Positions 52,721-64,000 of a stretch of DNA of 64,000 nucleotides are shown here, in pieces (positions within the stretch are counted from its first letter, which is position 1; each line of letters opens with the position of its first letter). Made by a program: the position numbers and the translations under genes. Below the pieces are notes generated by a model. That model was given only the letters and a program-made list of their open reading frames with translations, ran no database searches and was not told the origin of the DNA. This DNA is from Globodera rostochiensis (taxonomy: Eukaryota > Nematoda > Chromadorea > Rhabditida > Heteroderidae): positions 1,550,001 to 1,614,000 of the forward strand of contig JAEVLN010000013.1 of assembly GCA_018350325.1 (NCBI GenBank). Direction: 5' to 3'.

Positions 52721-53078
52721 CATGTTCTAAGAGAAGAGCCAGAGCCTTTTATTGCCGGTTCTGAAAATTTCAATGCCAACCCAATGCATTGCTTTAGAGA
52801 TTTTTTGAATGCCAAACCTTAGCTTGATCAATTGTGGGGATGCGCACCTGTGGGTGCCAAAAAAATTCTCCAATCCGGAGTTCCATCTCAAAAATGTCAG
52901 TAACCCAAAGCTCCAACACCAAAAAATGAGTGTGCGTGCTTGTTTCAAACAAATTGAATGGACCATGGCACTAAATGCTTGGCCGACATTTGCGCCGCAA
53001 GGCAAGCTGCGTAGGGCTAATTTGACATTTACCCTGCGGCTCCAATGCCTGCGGGGCGAATGTCGCAACAGTCAAAGC

Positions 53079-54710
53079 GTGCTGGGTCGTTTCGTAAAAA
53101 CTGCCACCATGGGCGTTTCGTAAATTCGCCATCAAGGGGCGTTTCGTAAATGCGCCATTATGGGCGTTTCGTAAATTCGCCAGGGCGTTTCGTAAATCTG
53201 CCATTATGGGCGTTTCGTAAATCTGCCACTATGGGCGTTTCGTAAATTCGCCACTATTATATATATAAATATATACACATTTTACCGAACAAAAAGAATT
53301 AAAAGTTTATTAACAAATATATAAAAATATAATTCAGAAATGATGCAGGTAGTAAATTTTCCATTATCCTTTCTATTCAATTTGCCTTCCCTTTGAATTG
53401 CTCTCCAAAAATTCGAACTGACCAATATAAAAAACTCTAAACGATAAATTCATGTTAATTTAATTGACTAAACAGACTTTTGTTATAAAACAGTGATTAA
53501 CAGGGCTGGCACTTTTAGGCACTAAAAATTGCAAAATAGGCGCCTAAATAGGCACAAAAAAGTTCTAAAATAGGCATGAAATAGGCACAAAAATCCTCAA
53601 ATAGGCACAAAAATAGGCAAATAAAATTTTTTACCGAAGGTTTTAACAAACAAAAAATAAGCGATCATTTCTGCTTATTGCAGTTACAAATCAAAAATTG
53701 TTCAATATTTTCCGCGTAAAGCGCATCCAATTGTCTGCAAAAATGTTTTTGTATGCCGAAAAAAACGCTCTCGAAATTTTGCCACACGTGATGGTGCTTT
53801 TGAAAATTTTTTTTTCATGCTTGCTATTTTTGACTTTATTTTTGGCATTTTTTGCAAAATTCTCAAAATCTTGAAAAAAATCGCCAAAAATGTCAAAATA
53901 GGCATGAAATAGGCACAAAAATGTCGAAATAGGCACAAATAGGCATTAGGCACAAAAAACCCAAAATAGGCATAAATAGGCATTATAAAGTCCACTCTAG
54001 AAGCTCCAAATAAAGCTAAAAAGATGTTTTTCGTGCTTAACTCACTGTGCCAAGTTCGCAGAAAAAATAGGCATTTGCCTAAAAGTGCCAGCCCTGGTGA
54101 TTAAATTCATGAAGACAGCTGCAAAAACTATTATCGCAATCAATGCGTCTCTGCCACTGGTCTATGTAGCACTTATCATGGGCATGACAACAATGATCAA
54201 CTATATTTAACATTTTATTAATTCAAGTTTTCTTTAAACCATGTTTAAAGTTGCAAAACCAAATAACTGGAGCAATTAAACATGAGTCCAACAATGAGGT
54301 CCCACAATATGTACCGCAGTGCTTCTTTGCAATTTATAAGGGACAAACTTTTTAAAAATTTTTATCGGATCAAATTTATAAAATTTAAGAAAAAAATCAA
54401 TGCGTGTTTTTATTTCTTTCTTAAAATACAGCTCAACCAAATTCGCTTTCAATTTATTTTTCTGATCTGACGTTTACAATACTTTGATCGATTAAAAATG
54501 TGTATGCACTTAATATAGACATGTATATTATATTAATATAATAGTGGCAGATTTACGAAACGCCCTGGCGAATTTACGAAACGCCCATAGTGGCAGATTT
54601 ACGAAACGCCCATAATGGCAGATTTACGAAACGACCTGGCGAATTTACGAAACGCCCTGGCGAATTTACGAAACGCCCATGGTGGCAGTTTTTACGAAAC
54701 GACCTAGCAC
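53079..54710. mobile_element. Fold-back element with TTTCGTAAATTCGCC unit ends
   Basis: Left end GTGCTGGGTCGTTTCGTAAA, right end TTTACGAAACGACCTAGCAC. Each side has six to seven units of GGGCGTTTCGTAAATTCGCC, mirrored. Direct duplication CAGTCAAAGC at 53069-53078 and 54712-54721 (one extra C at the right junction). The 9-10 bp duplication and multi-unit ends resemble MULE-type fold-backs. It holds no transposase; the middle is AT-rich and carries a nested element at 53501-54096. Confidence 0.88.
53501..54096. mobile_element. Nested hAT-type element with ATAGGCACAAAA words
   Basis: Ends CAGGGCTGGCACTTTTAGGC and GCCTAAAAGTGCCAGCCCTG are exact inverted copies; perfect 8-bp duplication GTGATTAA (53493-53500, 54097-54104). 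The interior repeats AAATAGGCACAAAAATAGGC near both ends around an AT-rich core without a transposase. Confidence 0.96.
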
Positions 54711-54829
54711 CCAGTCAAAGCAGCATATGGTCCCATTTGGACTCCGGCCGGAGTCCAAATAAGACTATAGCCGGAGGCCAAATACGACCTCACGCCCAGG
54801 ACCCCCCCTAACGTGGGCTAAGCCTTTCA

Positions 54830-54955
54830 TTGCCCCCCACCCGGAGTCCAAATTTGCCCCCTCACCCGGAGTCCAAATTTGCCCCCCACCCGGAGTCCAA
54901 ATTTGCCCCCCACCCGGAGTCCAAATTTGCCCCCCACCCGGAGTCCAAATTTGCA
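54830..54955. repeat. Array of CACCCGGAGTCCAAATTTGC in left arm
   Basis: Five units of CCCCACCCGGAGTCCAAATT plus TGC, 23-24 bp each. The right arm has only two corresponding units (near 55765-55805), so the two arms expanded different subterminal words. Confidence 0.9.
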
Positions 54956-55061
54956 GTTTTGGACTGGTTCGGGCCATTGGAAAAAAGTTAAAGATACAGC
55001 GGCAGCCTTAAATAGCGCTCGGTCGGCACGCCCACCCCTTTGTTAATCATAAGATCAAATA

Positions 55062-55435
55062 CCGGAGTTGCCAAATTTGGCAACTCAGATCCATGGCGCC
55101 ACACGTCAATCCATCACTCAACATTTCCCCCTCGGGCGAAAATTGGGCGGGGAGGGGTAGTGTTCGGCTGTCCAAAGAAAGGAGTTGCCAAATTTGGCAA
55201 CTCAGATCCATGGCACCACACGCCAATCCATCACTCAACATTTCCCCCTCGGGCAAAAATTGGGCGGGGAGGGGTAGTGTTCGGCTGTCCAAAGAAAGGA
55301 GTTGCCAAATTTGGCAACTCAGATCCATGGCGCCACACGTCAATCCATCACTCAACATTTCCCCCTCGGGCGAAAATTGGGCTTGGAGGGGTAGTGTTCG
55401 GCTGTCCAAAGAACGGAGTTGCCAAATTCGGCAGC
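55062..55435. repeat. Three ~122-bp tandem units inside the fold-back
   Basis: The unit begins GGAGTTGCCAAATTTGGCAA (a perfect palindrome core TTGCCAAATTTGGCAA) and runs through ATCCATGGCGCCACACGTCA and GGGGAGGGGTAGTGTTCGGC. All copies are open in several frames, but no start, splice or domain evidence supports coding. Confidence 0.92.
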
Positions 55436-55861
55436 TCCGATCCTTAGCCCTCCACCATCCATCACCCGATCCTTACCATTTCTTCTTTCCTCCCCAATTC
55501 TTATTCATTCCCCTATTTATCCTTTCCTCTTCATTCGTCACTTCCTCCCGCATTTTTTCCTTTTTGTTCCCTTTTTATTCCCCTTTTTTTGTCATTCCAA
55601 ACTTTTTTTCATTCCCTTTTTTGTCTCTTCAAAGTTTTTTTTTGTTCCCTTTTTTTTTGACTATTCAAACATTTATTTCCACACGCTATATCCCGGGGGG
55701 GTTGTTGGCAATGACACGTGTGGCGAGCGTGGCAGAATTGATTGTTTGTGGGTGGGTTCCTTTTGGACTCCGGGTGAGGGGGCAAATTTGGACTCCGGGT
55801 GGGGGGCAATGAAAGGCTTAGCCCACGTTAGGGGGGGGGGGGGTCCTGGGCGTGAGGTCGT

Positions 55862-56418
55862 ATTTGGCCTCCGGCTATGGTCTTATTTGGCCTCCGGCTA
55901 TGGTCTTATTTGGCCTCCGGCTATGGTCTTATTTGGCCTCCGGCTATGATCTTATTTGGCCTCCGGCTATGGTCTTATTTGGCCTCCGGCTATGGTCTTA
56001 TTTGGCCTCCGGCTATGGTCTTATTTGGCCTCCGGCTATGGTCTTATTTGGCCTCCGGCTATGATCTTATTTGGCCTCCGGCTATGGTCTTATTTGGCCT
56101 CCGGCTATGGTCTTATTTGGCCTCCGGCTATGGTCTTATTTGGCCTCCGGCTATGATCTTATTTGGCCTCCGGCTATGGTCTTATTTGGCCTCCGGCTAT
56201 GATCTTATTTGGCCTCCGGCTATGGTCTTATTTGGCCTCCGGCTATGATCTTATTTGGCCTCCGGCTATGGTCTTATTTGGCCTCCGGCTATGATCTTAT
56301 TTGGCCTCCGGCTATGGTCTTATTTGGCCTCCGGCTATGATCTTATTTGGCCTCCGGCTATGGTCTTATTTGGCCTCCGGCTATGATCTTATTTGGCCTC
56401 CGGCTATGGTCTTATTTG
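55862..56418. repeat. 22-bp array TATTTGGCCTCCGGCTATGG, about 25 copies
   Basis: TCTTATTTGGCCTCCGGCTA with TGG/TGA alternation (ATGGTC or ATGATC). From the middle on, the two variants alternate regularly, giving a 44-bp higher-order period. It ends at the element's terminal palindrome TGGACTCCGGCCGGAGTCCA. Confidence 0.95.
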
Positions 56419-56461
56419 GACTCCGGCCGGAGTCCAAATGGGACCATATGCTGCTAGTCAA

Positions 56462-56990
56462 TGCCTGCGGGGCGAAATATGGCGGCGCAAAAATGTTCAG
56501 AAACCGCACAAAATTTAGCAATGAAACTGTTCTTATTGTCATGTCAGTCGTAGTCTTCCGAGACGTCCATGTTGATCCAATACAGTAGCCTGAACCATTT
56601 AAAAGTTACAAAATGAAATATGCAATAAAATGGTTGACGCCTCGTGGCACAATGATTGATGCATTTTGCAAAAACTCCGTACGTCGTCCACAGTGAATAT
56701 CATTTGAATTCTAGGAGTTGTTCAAGACCGACTTTCCCGAACAAAATCATGCTTTATCTCGCCCAAGACCACCTGTTGATGGTCGGGAGGATCATGTTCG
56801 GCATATGAACACAACGCTTGTCGATCGTCATGTTGTCGGATTCGCGCAAAAAAGTTTGTTGACAACATTTTGAACTGGGTCTGTGTTTAGATACGAAATA
56901 GCGATAGCCAAATTGAAGTTGTAAAAACAGCAAATCAGAAAGATTAGCATACTATTTACTATTCAACAGTGAATTCTTGAGACCTAAAAT
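56462..56990. other. Spacer, no gene seen
   Basis: It starts with CAATGCCTGCGGGGCGAA, which also occurs at 53043-53060 just outside the first fold-back, marking the pre-insertion host sequence. Otherwise no exon or domain was recognised. Confidence 0.45.
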
Positions 56991-57670
56991 TAGCTGAGAC
57001 TCAATAACCGGAGACTTACTTAAGCCCGAGACTCAATAACCGGAGACTTGCTTAAGCCCAAGACTCTTTACCGGAGACTTGCTTAAGCCCGAGACTCAAT
57101 AACCGGAGACTTGCTTAAGCCCAAGACTCAATAACCGAAGATCTGCTTAAGCCCAAGACTCAATAACCGAAGATCTGCTTAAGCCCAAGACTCTTTACCG
57201 GAGACTTGCTTAAGCCCGAGACTCAATAACCGGAGACTTGCTTAAGCCCAAGACTCAATAACCGAAGATCTGCTTAAGCCCAAGACTCAATAACCGAAGA
57301 TCTGCTTAAGCCCAAGACTCAATAACCGAAGATCTGCTTAAGCCCAAGACTCAATAACCGAAGATCTGCTTAAGCCCAAGACTCTTTACCGGAGACTTGC
57401 TTAAGCCCGAGACTCAATAACCGGAGACTTGCTTAAGCCCAAGACTCAATAACCGAAGATCTGCTTAAGCCCAAGACTCAATAACCGAAGATCTGCTTAA
57501 GCCCAAGACTCTTTACCGGAGAATTGCTTAAGCCCGAGACTCAATAACCGGAGACTTGCTTAAGCCCAAGACTTTTTACCGGAGACTTGCTTAAGTCCGA
57601 GACTCAATAACCGGAGACTTGCTTAAGCCCGAGACCCAAAAACTTCCCGAGACTTTTCTCGAGTCGAGAC
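56991..57670. repeat. 31-bp array AAGACTCAATAACCGGAGAC, about 20 copies
   Basis: Unit GAGACTCAATAACCGGAGAC plus TTGCTTAAGCCC with variants AAGACTC, CTTTACCGG and CGAAGATCTGC in blocks. The right end passes into CCCGAGACTTTTCTCGAGTC, the word of the CTCGAG elements, so the array probably grew inside one of them. Confidence 0.92.
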
Positions 57671-58734
57671 CAAGAATTCGATTGGCACAGCCATATGATC
57701 ATTTTGTTTTGATGCTTTTTCTTGGCACGAGTCCCACTTTTTTTGGCGATGTTTGAAGCTCGAATGTGTGACAAATCTGAATCAAAATTTTTTAAATGCT
57801 TTAAAACCAACCATTTGATGAAAACAAAAAATTAAATAACAATTAATCAATGAATGAATCAATGTAATAATAACCACCAATGAAAGTGACATATTTTTGT
57901 TTCGAAACTAAATAGTTAAAGTACATTTAAATTGTTGTAAAAAATCTTGAAATTTTATAACTTTTAACTGAAAAAATTTACTGCTGAACAATTTGCAAAT
58001 AAAATTTAAATTGCTTATTAATATTTGTGCACAATTATTTTATTTAATTATGAAATAAAATGATTTATTTTTTCGTAAAATTGAATTTAACATTCTTTTC
58101 AACTTTTAACATTTGCCCAATTAAAACTCAATCTTTTGATGAATCAATATCTAAAAATGAAATGAAGTGCAAAACAAAAATTAAATCGGGGCCAACTGAG
58201 TCTGGTCCAACTGAGTCTGGCTGACTGAGTCTGGTCCAAAGCAAACTGAGTCTACCAACTGAGTCCAGACTGAGTCTACCAACTGAGTCCAGACTGAGTC
58301 TGAGCCAACTGAGTCTAGGCCAACTGAGTATTACTGAGTCTGGGCCAACTGACGGCCCCGGTTAAAAAATCGCAGTTTGATGGCATAAATTCAACGATTT
58401 TTGCAAAATTTCATAGATTTGGTCCCAAGCTTTGTTTTGGTATGGTTGGCCCCCGGTCTCTAATTTCAATGCCAAGAGATGTTGTCCATTTTACCGTGAT
58501 TTTTACAAGGGAATTAGGGGTACTGTACTTGGATTGATCGATGATTGAATGTACAGGAGGACGAGGGCACATGGGCGGATTGGTTGACACAAAATTTGCG
58601 TATCTAAACTTGATCATGTTGATAATTTTACACGTTCTAAATACACTAAATAATTATTGAAAACGGCATTTGGTCGAAGCCGGGGTCGCGGGAGTTGATA
58701 TAAGATCGGGATTTTCGGGACAAAAATCCCGAAT
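57671..58734. other. AT-rich spacer with ACTGAGTC repeats, no gene seen
   Basis: 58190-58350 is an array of CCAACTGAGTCTGG (about 11 copies with variable spacing). 57830-58180 is very AT-rich. 58400-58650 has a minus-strand frame of 68 codons without a domain. Confidence 0.55.
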
Positions 58735-59794
58735 ATGGAGAGGGGAATTATGGACGGGGACGGGGACAATCACAGGGGAATTATGGACGGGGACGGGGAC
58801 AATCACAGGGGAATTATGGACGGGGACGGGGACAATCACAGGGGAATTATGGACGGGGACGGGGACAATCACAGGGGAATTATGGACGGGGACGGGGACA
58901 ATCACAGGGGAATTATGGACGGGGACGGGGACAATCACAGGGGAATTATGGACGGGGACGGGGACAATCACAGGGGAATTATGGACGGGGACGGGGACAA
59001 TCACAGGGGAATTATGGACGGGGACGGGGACAATCACAGGGGAATTATGGACGGGGACGGGGACAATCACAGGGGAATTATGGACGGGGACAATCACAGG
59101 GGAATTATGGACGGGGACGGGGACAATCACAGGGGAATTATGGACGGGGACGGGGACAATCACAGGGGAATTATGGACGGGGACGGGGACAATCACAGGG
59201 GAATTATGGACGGGGACGGGGACAATCACAGGGGAATTATGGACGGGGACAATCACAGGGGAATTATGGACGGGGACGGGGACAATCACAGGGGAATTAT
59301 GGACGGGGACGGGGACAATCACAGGGGAATTATGGACGGGGACGGGGACAATCACAGGGGAATTATGGACGGGGACGGGGACAATCACAGGGGAATTATG
59401 GACGGGGACAATCACAGGGGAATTATGGACGGGGACGGGGACAATCACAGGGGAATTATGGACGGGGACGGGGACAATCACAGGGGAATTATGGACGGGG
59501 ACGGGGACAATCACAGGGGAATTATGGACGGGGACGGGGACAATCACAGGGGAATTATGGACGGGGACGGGGACAATCACAGGGGAATTATGGACGGGGA
59601 CAATCACAGGGGAATTATGGACGGGGACGGGGACAATCACAGGGGAATTATGGACGGGGACGGGGACAATCACAGGGGAATTATGGACGGGGACAATCAC
59701 AGGGGAATTATGGACGGGGACGGGGACAATCACAGGAGGGAATTATGGACAATATCAAAATCACAATTCCAATTTCGGAATTAATGATGCATAA
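58670..59794 (+). CDS. Possible Gly-rich repeat protein (33/27-bp units)
   Basis: About 31 units of GGGAATTATGGACGGGGACG plus GGGACAATCACAG: about 26 of 33 bp and 5 of 27 bp (one GGGGAC lost), all multiples of three. Three plus frames and one minus frame stay open. One plus frame reads GNYGRGRGQSQ, and the sequence just after the array encodes GNYGQYQNHNSNFGINDA and a stop, clearly a diverged unit of that reading. Yet a GGAGGG for GGGG change at about 59736 puts array and tail in different frames; the frame that does reach the tail (from 58670) reads GELWTGTGTIT units. So this is either a Gly/Arg-rich protein broken by a frameshift, or noncoding. No signal peptide or upstream exon was found. 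Confidence 0.4.
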   Translation: MVEAGVAGVDIRSGFSGQKSRIWRGELWTGTGTITGELWTGTGTITGELWTGTGTITGELWTGTGTITGELWTGTGTITGELWTGTGTITGELWTGTGTITGELWTGTGTITGELWTGTGTITGELWTGTGTITGELWTGTITGELWTGTGTITGELWTGTGTITGELWTGTGTITGELWTGTGTITGELWTGTITGELWTGTGTITGELWTGTGTITGELWTGTGTITGELWTGTGTITGELWTGTITGELWTGTGTITGELWTGTGTITGELWTGTGTITGELWTGTGTITGELWTGTGTITGELWTGTITGELWTGTGTITGELWTGTGTITGELWTGTITGELWTGTGTITGGNYGQYQNHNSNFGINDA

Positions 59795-60965
59795 ATCGTC
59801 TCAATTTGTGAGTGGGTGGGTGACAGACACGTGCCATCTCCATTACCAGCCAAACATAAGAGAGTGAGCAGCCAAAATTGTCAAGGACAAATGCACCGAT
59901 GGGATAGGGCGGAATTTCGAAATATTGCAATTCCGTCGGGGGACGACAAAAAAGTTTAATTACCCCTCGGGGGAGGGCGTGTGCATAACTTCCATTTATG
60001 AGCATGCCCGAAAAACTGGATGACTTCTCCATTTTTGAGCCGAAAAAGGCAGCTGCATAAGCCCGCGGGCGATGAGCAGATTTATTACTTTTTTCGACGG
60101 GTACGTCAGACAACTAACTCTCCATTTACTGTATTTCCTATATTAGCGCCCCCCCCCCTCTAATTGCCCCCGCCCTCTCTAATTATAGCCCCTTCCCCCT
60201 CCTCTAATTATAGCCTCCCACCTCCCCACCTCCTCTAATTATAGCCCCCCCCCTCTTCCCCTCGAGGGGGGGGGGGGGGTAAATAAACTCCCCGGGGGTA
60301 GATGTTGACTGTTTAAAAACCGGGACCGGGATTGTGATTACGATTTTTCGAAAACCGAGACCGGGAATGGGATTCCAAAAACCGGGATAATCCCGACCAA
60401 TCCCGGCCGGGCTCCCGATCCCGATCCCGCCCTACTCTAATTTAGACCACAATAAAAGTAGAGTGGGATTTATATTGATTAAAAAGTTTCATTAAGTCGT
60501 CCAACCTCATCGAAAGTTTTTGATTAGGCGCAAAATAGTTCAGAGCAAGATCTTTATTGTTGCAAAATTTGGATTTTTCGGATCATTGAACTTTTTTACA
60601 AAAGTTTGCCTTTTTTTTACACGAGACCACCAAGTTGGCGTTCAGGATGGAACCCTGCTGGTCTCAACCAAACTCGGACTTTGAATAAGAATTGTTTCAT
60701 CAATTTCTCAACGAATCAATCCCCAAAGCTAATGATGTGTTAAGTTGCACAAACAAAGACATAATTCGATTTAAACGTATTATAGAATATTTATACATTT
60801 TTGTTTTTTGGGCCGGAAGGACCAGCGGTTCAGAAGATTCTAACATGTTAAGATAATTTTTGTCCAATTCGAACACACTGAAATGTGTAAAAAGAACTAA
60901 TTGTTTATGTAAATATTATTTTAGAAATATGAATAACTATTAAAAGATACATAAATAGAGTAATT
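59795..60965. other. Spacer with C-tract array and GGGACC element
   Basis: 60140-60260 is CTCTAATTATAGCCCC repeated with variable C-runs, like 36526-36715. 60315-60440 is a GGGACCGGGATT-word element ending CCCGCCCTACTCTA, the right end of the hAT family at 45510. No gene was recognised in the rest. Confidence 0.6.
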
Positions 60966-60969
60966 TAAG

Positions 60970-61165
60970 TCCAACCTCTCGGCCGGACCGTTCCAAAAAT
61001 ACTAGCTCGGCTAACACCACTCCCATCGCAAGTCTCTGTGGTTCAAGGCACGGCACAATTTCTGATTTCTTATGGAAAAGCTAAAACAATTTTTTGATAG
61101 GGTGCGTTGGTGTCCAATTCTACTCTCGCCGTCTGACGCTCTCTCTCTCTCCTTTTAGCTCACTA
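60970..61165 (+). repeat. R1 repeat copy
   Basis: CCAACCTCTCGGCCGGACCG, TCTGTGGTTCAAGGCACGG, TTTTTTGATAGGGTGCGTTG and ACTCTCGCCGTCTGACGCTC in canonical order. Confidence 0.85.
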
Positions 61166-61782
61166 TTTTAAGATTCTCAATCGAAATTTCGATGGAGATT
61201 TTCAATTGAAATCTCGGTGTTTTTTGATCGAGATTTATCGAGATTCTCGATCGGTCCTCATGTCCGATTTTTACCGTAGACCACCTCTACCTGGATGAAA
61301 GCTCGTCCTGCGAATTTCGTGTAGACCGAATGACGGATGCCCGGAGGGCAATCAATGTGTGTCATGTGAACAACGAAAATCGGATGTTCTAAATTTGTCA
61401 TTGTGTATTTTTCAAAGCTTTCAAGCCCATAATTCTTTAATGATTTCTCACAAAAAATGCCATCTTTACCAGTGCAAAAAAGTCTTGTTTTCCGAGACTA
61501 AAAACACGAGAACCGAGACCGAGACCCAAAAAAACCGAGAAATTTCTCGACTCGAGAATCTCGAACAGCTCTACTACGCACTATTCCGACAAAATCCGGC
61601 ACATTTTTGTCTGCAGGCACGCGATATTATCCAATTTGAATGCAATAAAAGCAATTTGAATTTTAAAAATAGAAGAACGAATTGCTCATCAAAAAGCGTC
61701 CAACACTAAAAGCATTCCGATCAATAAGCATCTTTTTTGATCATCACTCAGCAATCATCTCCGTTCATTTCGGCACCTCCTC
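61166..61782. other. CTCGAT/CTCGAG word elements downstream of GST
   Basis: 61170-61270 (GAGATTTATCGAGATTCTCG, CGGTCCTCATGTCCGA) and 61490-61580 (CCGAGACCGAGACCC, TTTCTCGACTCGAGAATCTC) are partial word elements. The remainder is without exons and would include the GST 3'UTR. Confidence 0.55.
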
Positions 61783-63106
<1,324 letters not shown>

Positions 63107-63133
63107 TTATTCATTTATTTACCATTGGCGCAC

Positions 63134-63316
63134 TAGGGCTGTTTGAGACTTGAAATTTACCCAGAACCGAGACTCGAGACCAAGATCCCCGAGACTCGAG
63201 ACCAAGACCCCGAGACTCAAGACCGAGAAAGGAGCCCAAGACTCGAGACCGAGACCCAAAAAACCCGAGAAATTTCTCGACTCGAGAACCAAAACCGAGA
63301 CTCTCGAACAGCCCTA
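63134..63316. mobile_element. hAT-type MITE upstream of GST
   Basis: Ends TAGGGCTGTTTGAGACTTG and GACTCTCGAACAGCCCTA are inverted. The interior is CCGAGACTCGAGACC words. It lies about 70 bp upstream of the GST start codon, so it may touch the promoter. Flanks agree at 5 of 8. Confidence 0.75.
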
Positions 63317-63700
63317 ATGTGCACTTAGGCGAAGGAGCAAATGAAAATTCAAAAGGACAGAAAGTGATTCGAGATCCGAGCCCTGCTCCTGCTGCTGGGT
63401 GAAAGTGAATGCAAATGACGAGATGGAAATGAATTGAAGGGGGAATGGTGGAAATATTTGTTTGCCATGCGTCATGACAATTTTCGCCTCCCCCCCCCCC
63501 TCCCCCAACAATAAAAACGGCGGTGATCTTTATATTCTATTGCCGATGTATGTGTGTAGTCGTAATGTTTAAATTTAATGACCTTGGTTGTCGGCCTAAT
63601 TGGGGAGGGAAGAGACTCAAACTACAAGTCACTCGTCTGCTAAAGTCTAGTTTAAAAGTCTATTTTATATTTTGTAGTAGGTAAACAAAATTTAGATGTT
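63317..63700. other. Spacer upstream of GST, no gene seen
   Basis: Contains a C-run with CCCCCTCCCCC near 63490 and otherwise mixed sequence. No exon or domain was recognised. Confidence 0.45.
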
Positions 63701-64000
63701 TTTATTCGGGGGTTTTTGGAGGGGACCAGCGGTGCCGATAGGCACAGTGAGAAGAAAAAAAAGAAACTGCTTGTTTATTGCTAATGTTTAAATGATTTTG
63801 TACAAATAGGAAAGACTAAGTATAAAGGAAAAGAAATGCTAATTAAGTCCACCCTTCGGTCAGACAGTTCCAAACCAAACATAGATCCCTGGGTGTGGTT
63901 CAACCCTCTGATTTCTTATGGAAAAATAAAATAATTTTTCGATAGGGTGCGTTGGTGTCCCCAAATTACTCTCGCCGTCTGACGCTCTCTCTTTCCTTTT
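63701..64000 (+). repeat. R1 repeat copy at window end, with GCGGTGCCGATAGG block
   Basis: GGGGACCAGCGGTGCCGATA precedes an R1 copy (CCACCCTTCGGTCAGACAG, TTTTTCGATAGGGTGCGTTG, CTCTCGCCGTCTGACGCTCT) that runs off the window. The same order (GCGGTGCCGATAGG, spacer with GGAAAGACTA, R1) is seen at 40050-40450 and, inverted, at 30424-30830. Confidence 0.85.

Larger units (their letters stand above)
54719..56455. mobile_element. Fold-back element with CTCCGGCCGGAGTCC ends
   Basis: Left AGCAGCATATGGTCCCATTT and right AAATGGGACCATATGCTGCT are exact complements, continued by GGACTCCGGCCGGAGTCCAA, TAGCCGGAGGCCAAATACGA, CGTGGGCTAAGCCTTTCATT and CACCCGGAGTCCAAATTTGC on both sides. Flanks share AGTCAA (54713-54718, 56456-56461). 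The right arm is swollen by a 22-bp array. The core carries three 122-bp tandem units. It lies directly beside the right target duplication of the previous element. Confidence 0.88.

Noticed and set aside
55093..56248. Long frames through the 122-bp and 22-bp arrays
   Set aside because: They are inside a fold-back transposon, without splice logic or domain; periodic sequence explains the openness.

Overview
The window looks like nuclear DNA of a nematode, most likely a tylenchid plant parasite such as a cyst nematode (Heteroderidae). That placement is inference. The support is many short introns bounded by GT and TTTCAG, bare splice acceptors a few bases before start codons (as expected for spliced-leader trans-splicing), a nematode-type G-protein alpha gene, a sigma-class GST, a nuclear receptor, several small secreted repeat-rich or cysteine-rich proteins, and an extreme load of small DNA transposons. 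No bacterial operon, CRISPR array, rRNA or convincing tRNA was seen.

Layout. 1.7-7.2 kb (+): complete 16-exon G-alpha gene (352 aa) with a GC-AG intron and an intron that carries about 20 tandem copies of its own 3' splice acceptor. 8.3-11.0 kb (+): two small secreted-protein loci. 12.8-20.1 kb (-): a long cysteine-rich secreted-protein locus with 45-bp coding repeats, a new-looking double-CC cysteine module, and a 57-bp minisatellite inside an intron. 22.7-24.2 kb (+): an N-glycosylation-rich repeat protein and a paralogue of the 8.7-kb four-cysteine domain. 25.5-28.6 kb (-): a nuclear hormone receptor with a 24-nt microexon and three mobile-element insertions in its introns. 30.4-40.5 kb: an inverted duplication whose arms each carry the same 72-aa secreted four-cysteine peptide gene. 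41.6-42.3 kb (+): a single-pass membrane protein. 43.2-45.3 kb: a 2.08-kb MULE with an apparently intact transposase that has split an older coding region. 45.5-48.2 kb: a 2.7-kb hAT element with a damaged transposase. 48.5-51.2 kb (-): an unrecognised multi-exon gene built of repeated short exons. 53.1-56.5 kb: two adjacent fold-back elements, one with a nested hAT-type element. 57-59.8 kb: large tandem arrays, one potentially coding a Gly/Arg-rich repeat protein. 61.8-63.1 kb (-): sigma-class glutathione S-transferase (205 aa).

The dominant theme is hAT biology. The hAT element at 45.5 kb has ends starting TAGAGTAGG and an exact 8-bp target-site duplication. Across the window many 70-600 bp elements share the same kind of ends (TAGAG, TAGGG or CAGGG) and 8-bp duplications, but each family has its own short internal word repeated and inverted (GGGACC, CTCGAG, GTCGGGG, CTGGATC, ATCACGG, ATAGGCACA, AAGGACA). 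This looks like a radiation of non-autonomous hAT elements by changing the subterminal word. A second unexplained ~200-bp repeat (called R1 here, core GATAGGGTGCGTTGATGTCC) occurs about a dozen times. Exon calls for genes rest on reading-frame phase across every junction. Where phase could not be closed this is stated.
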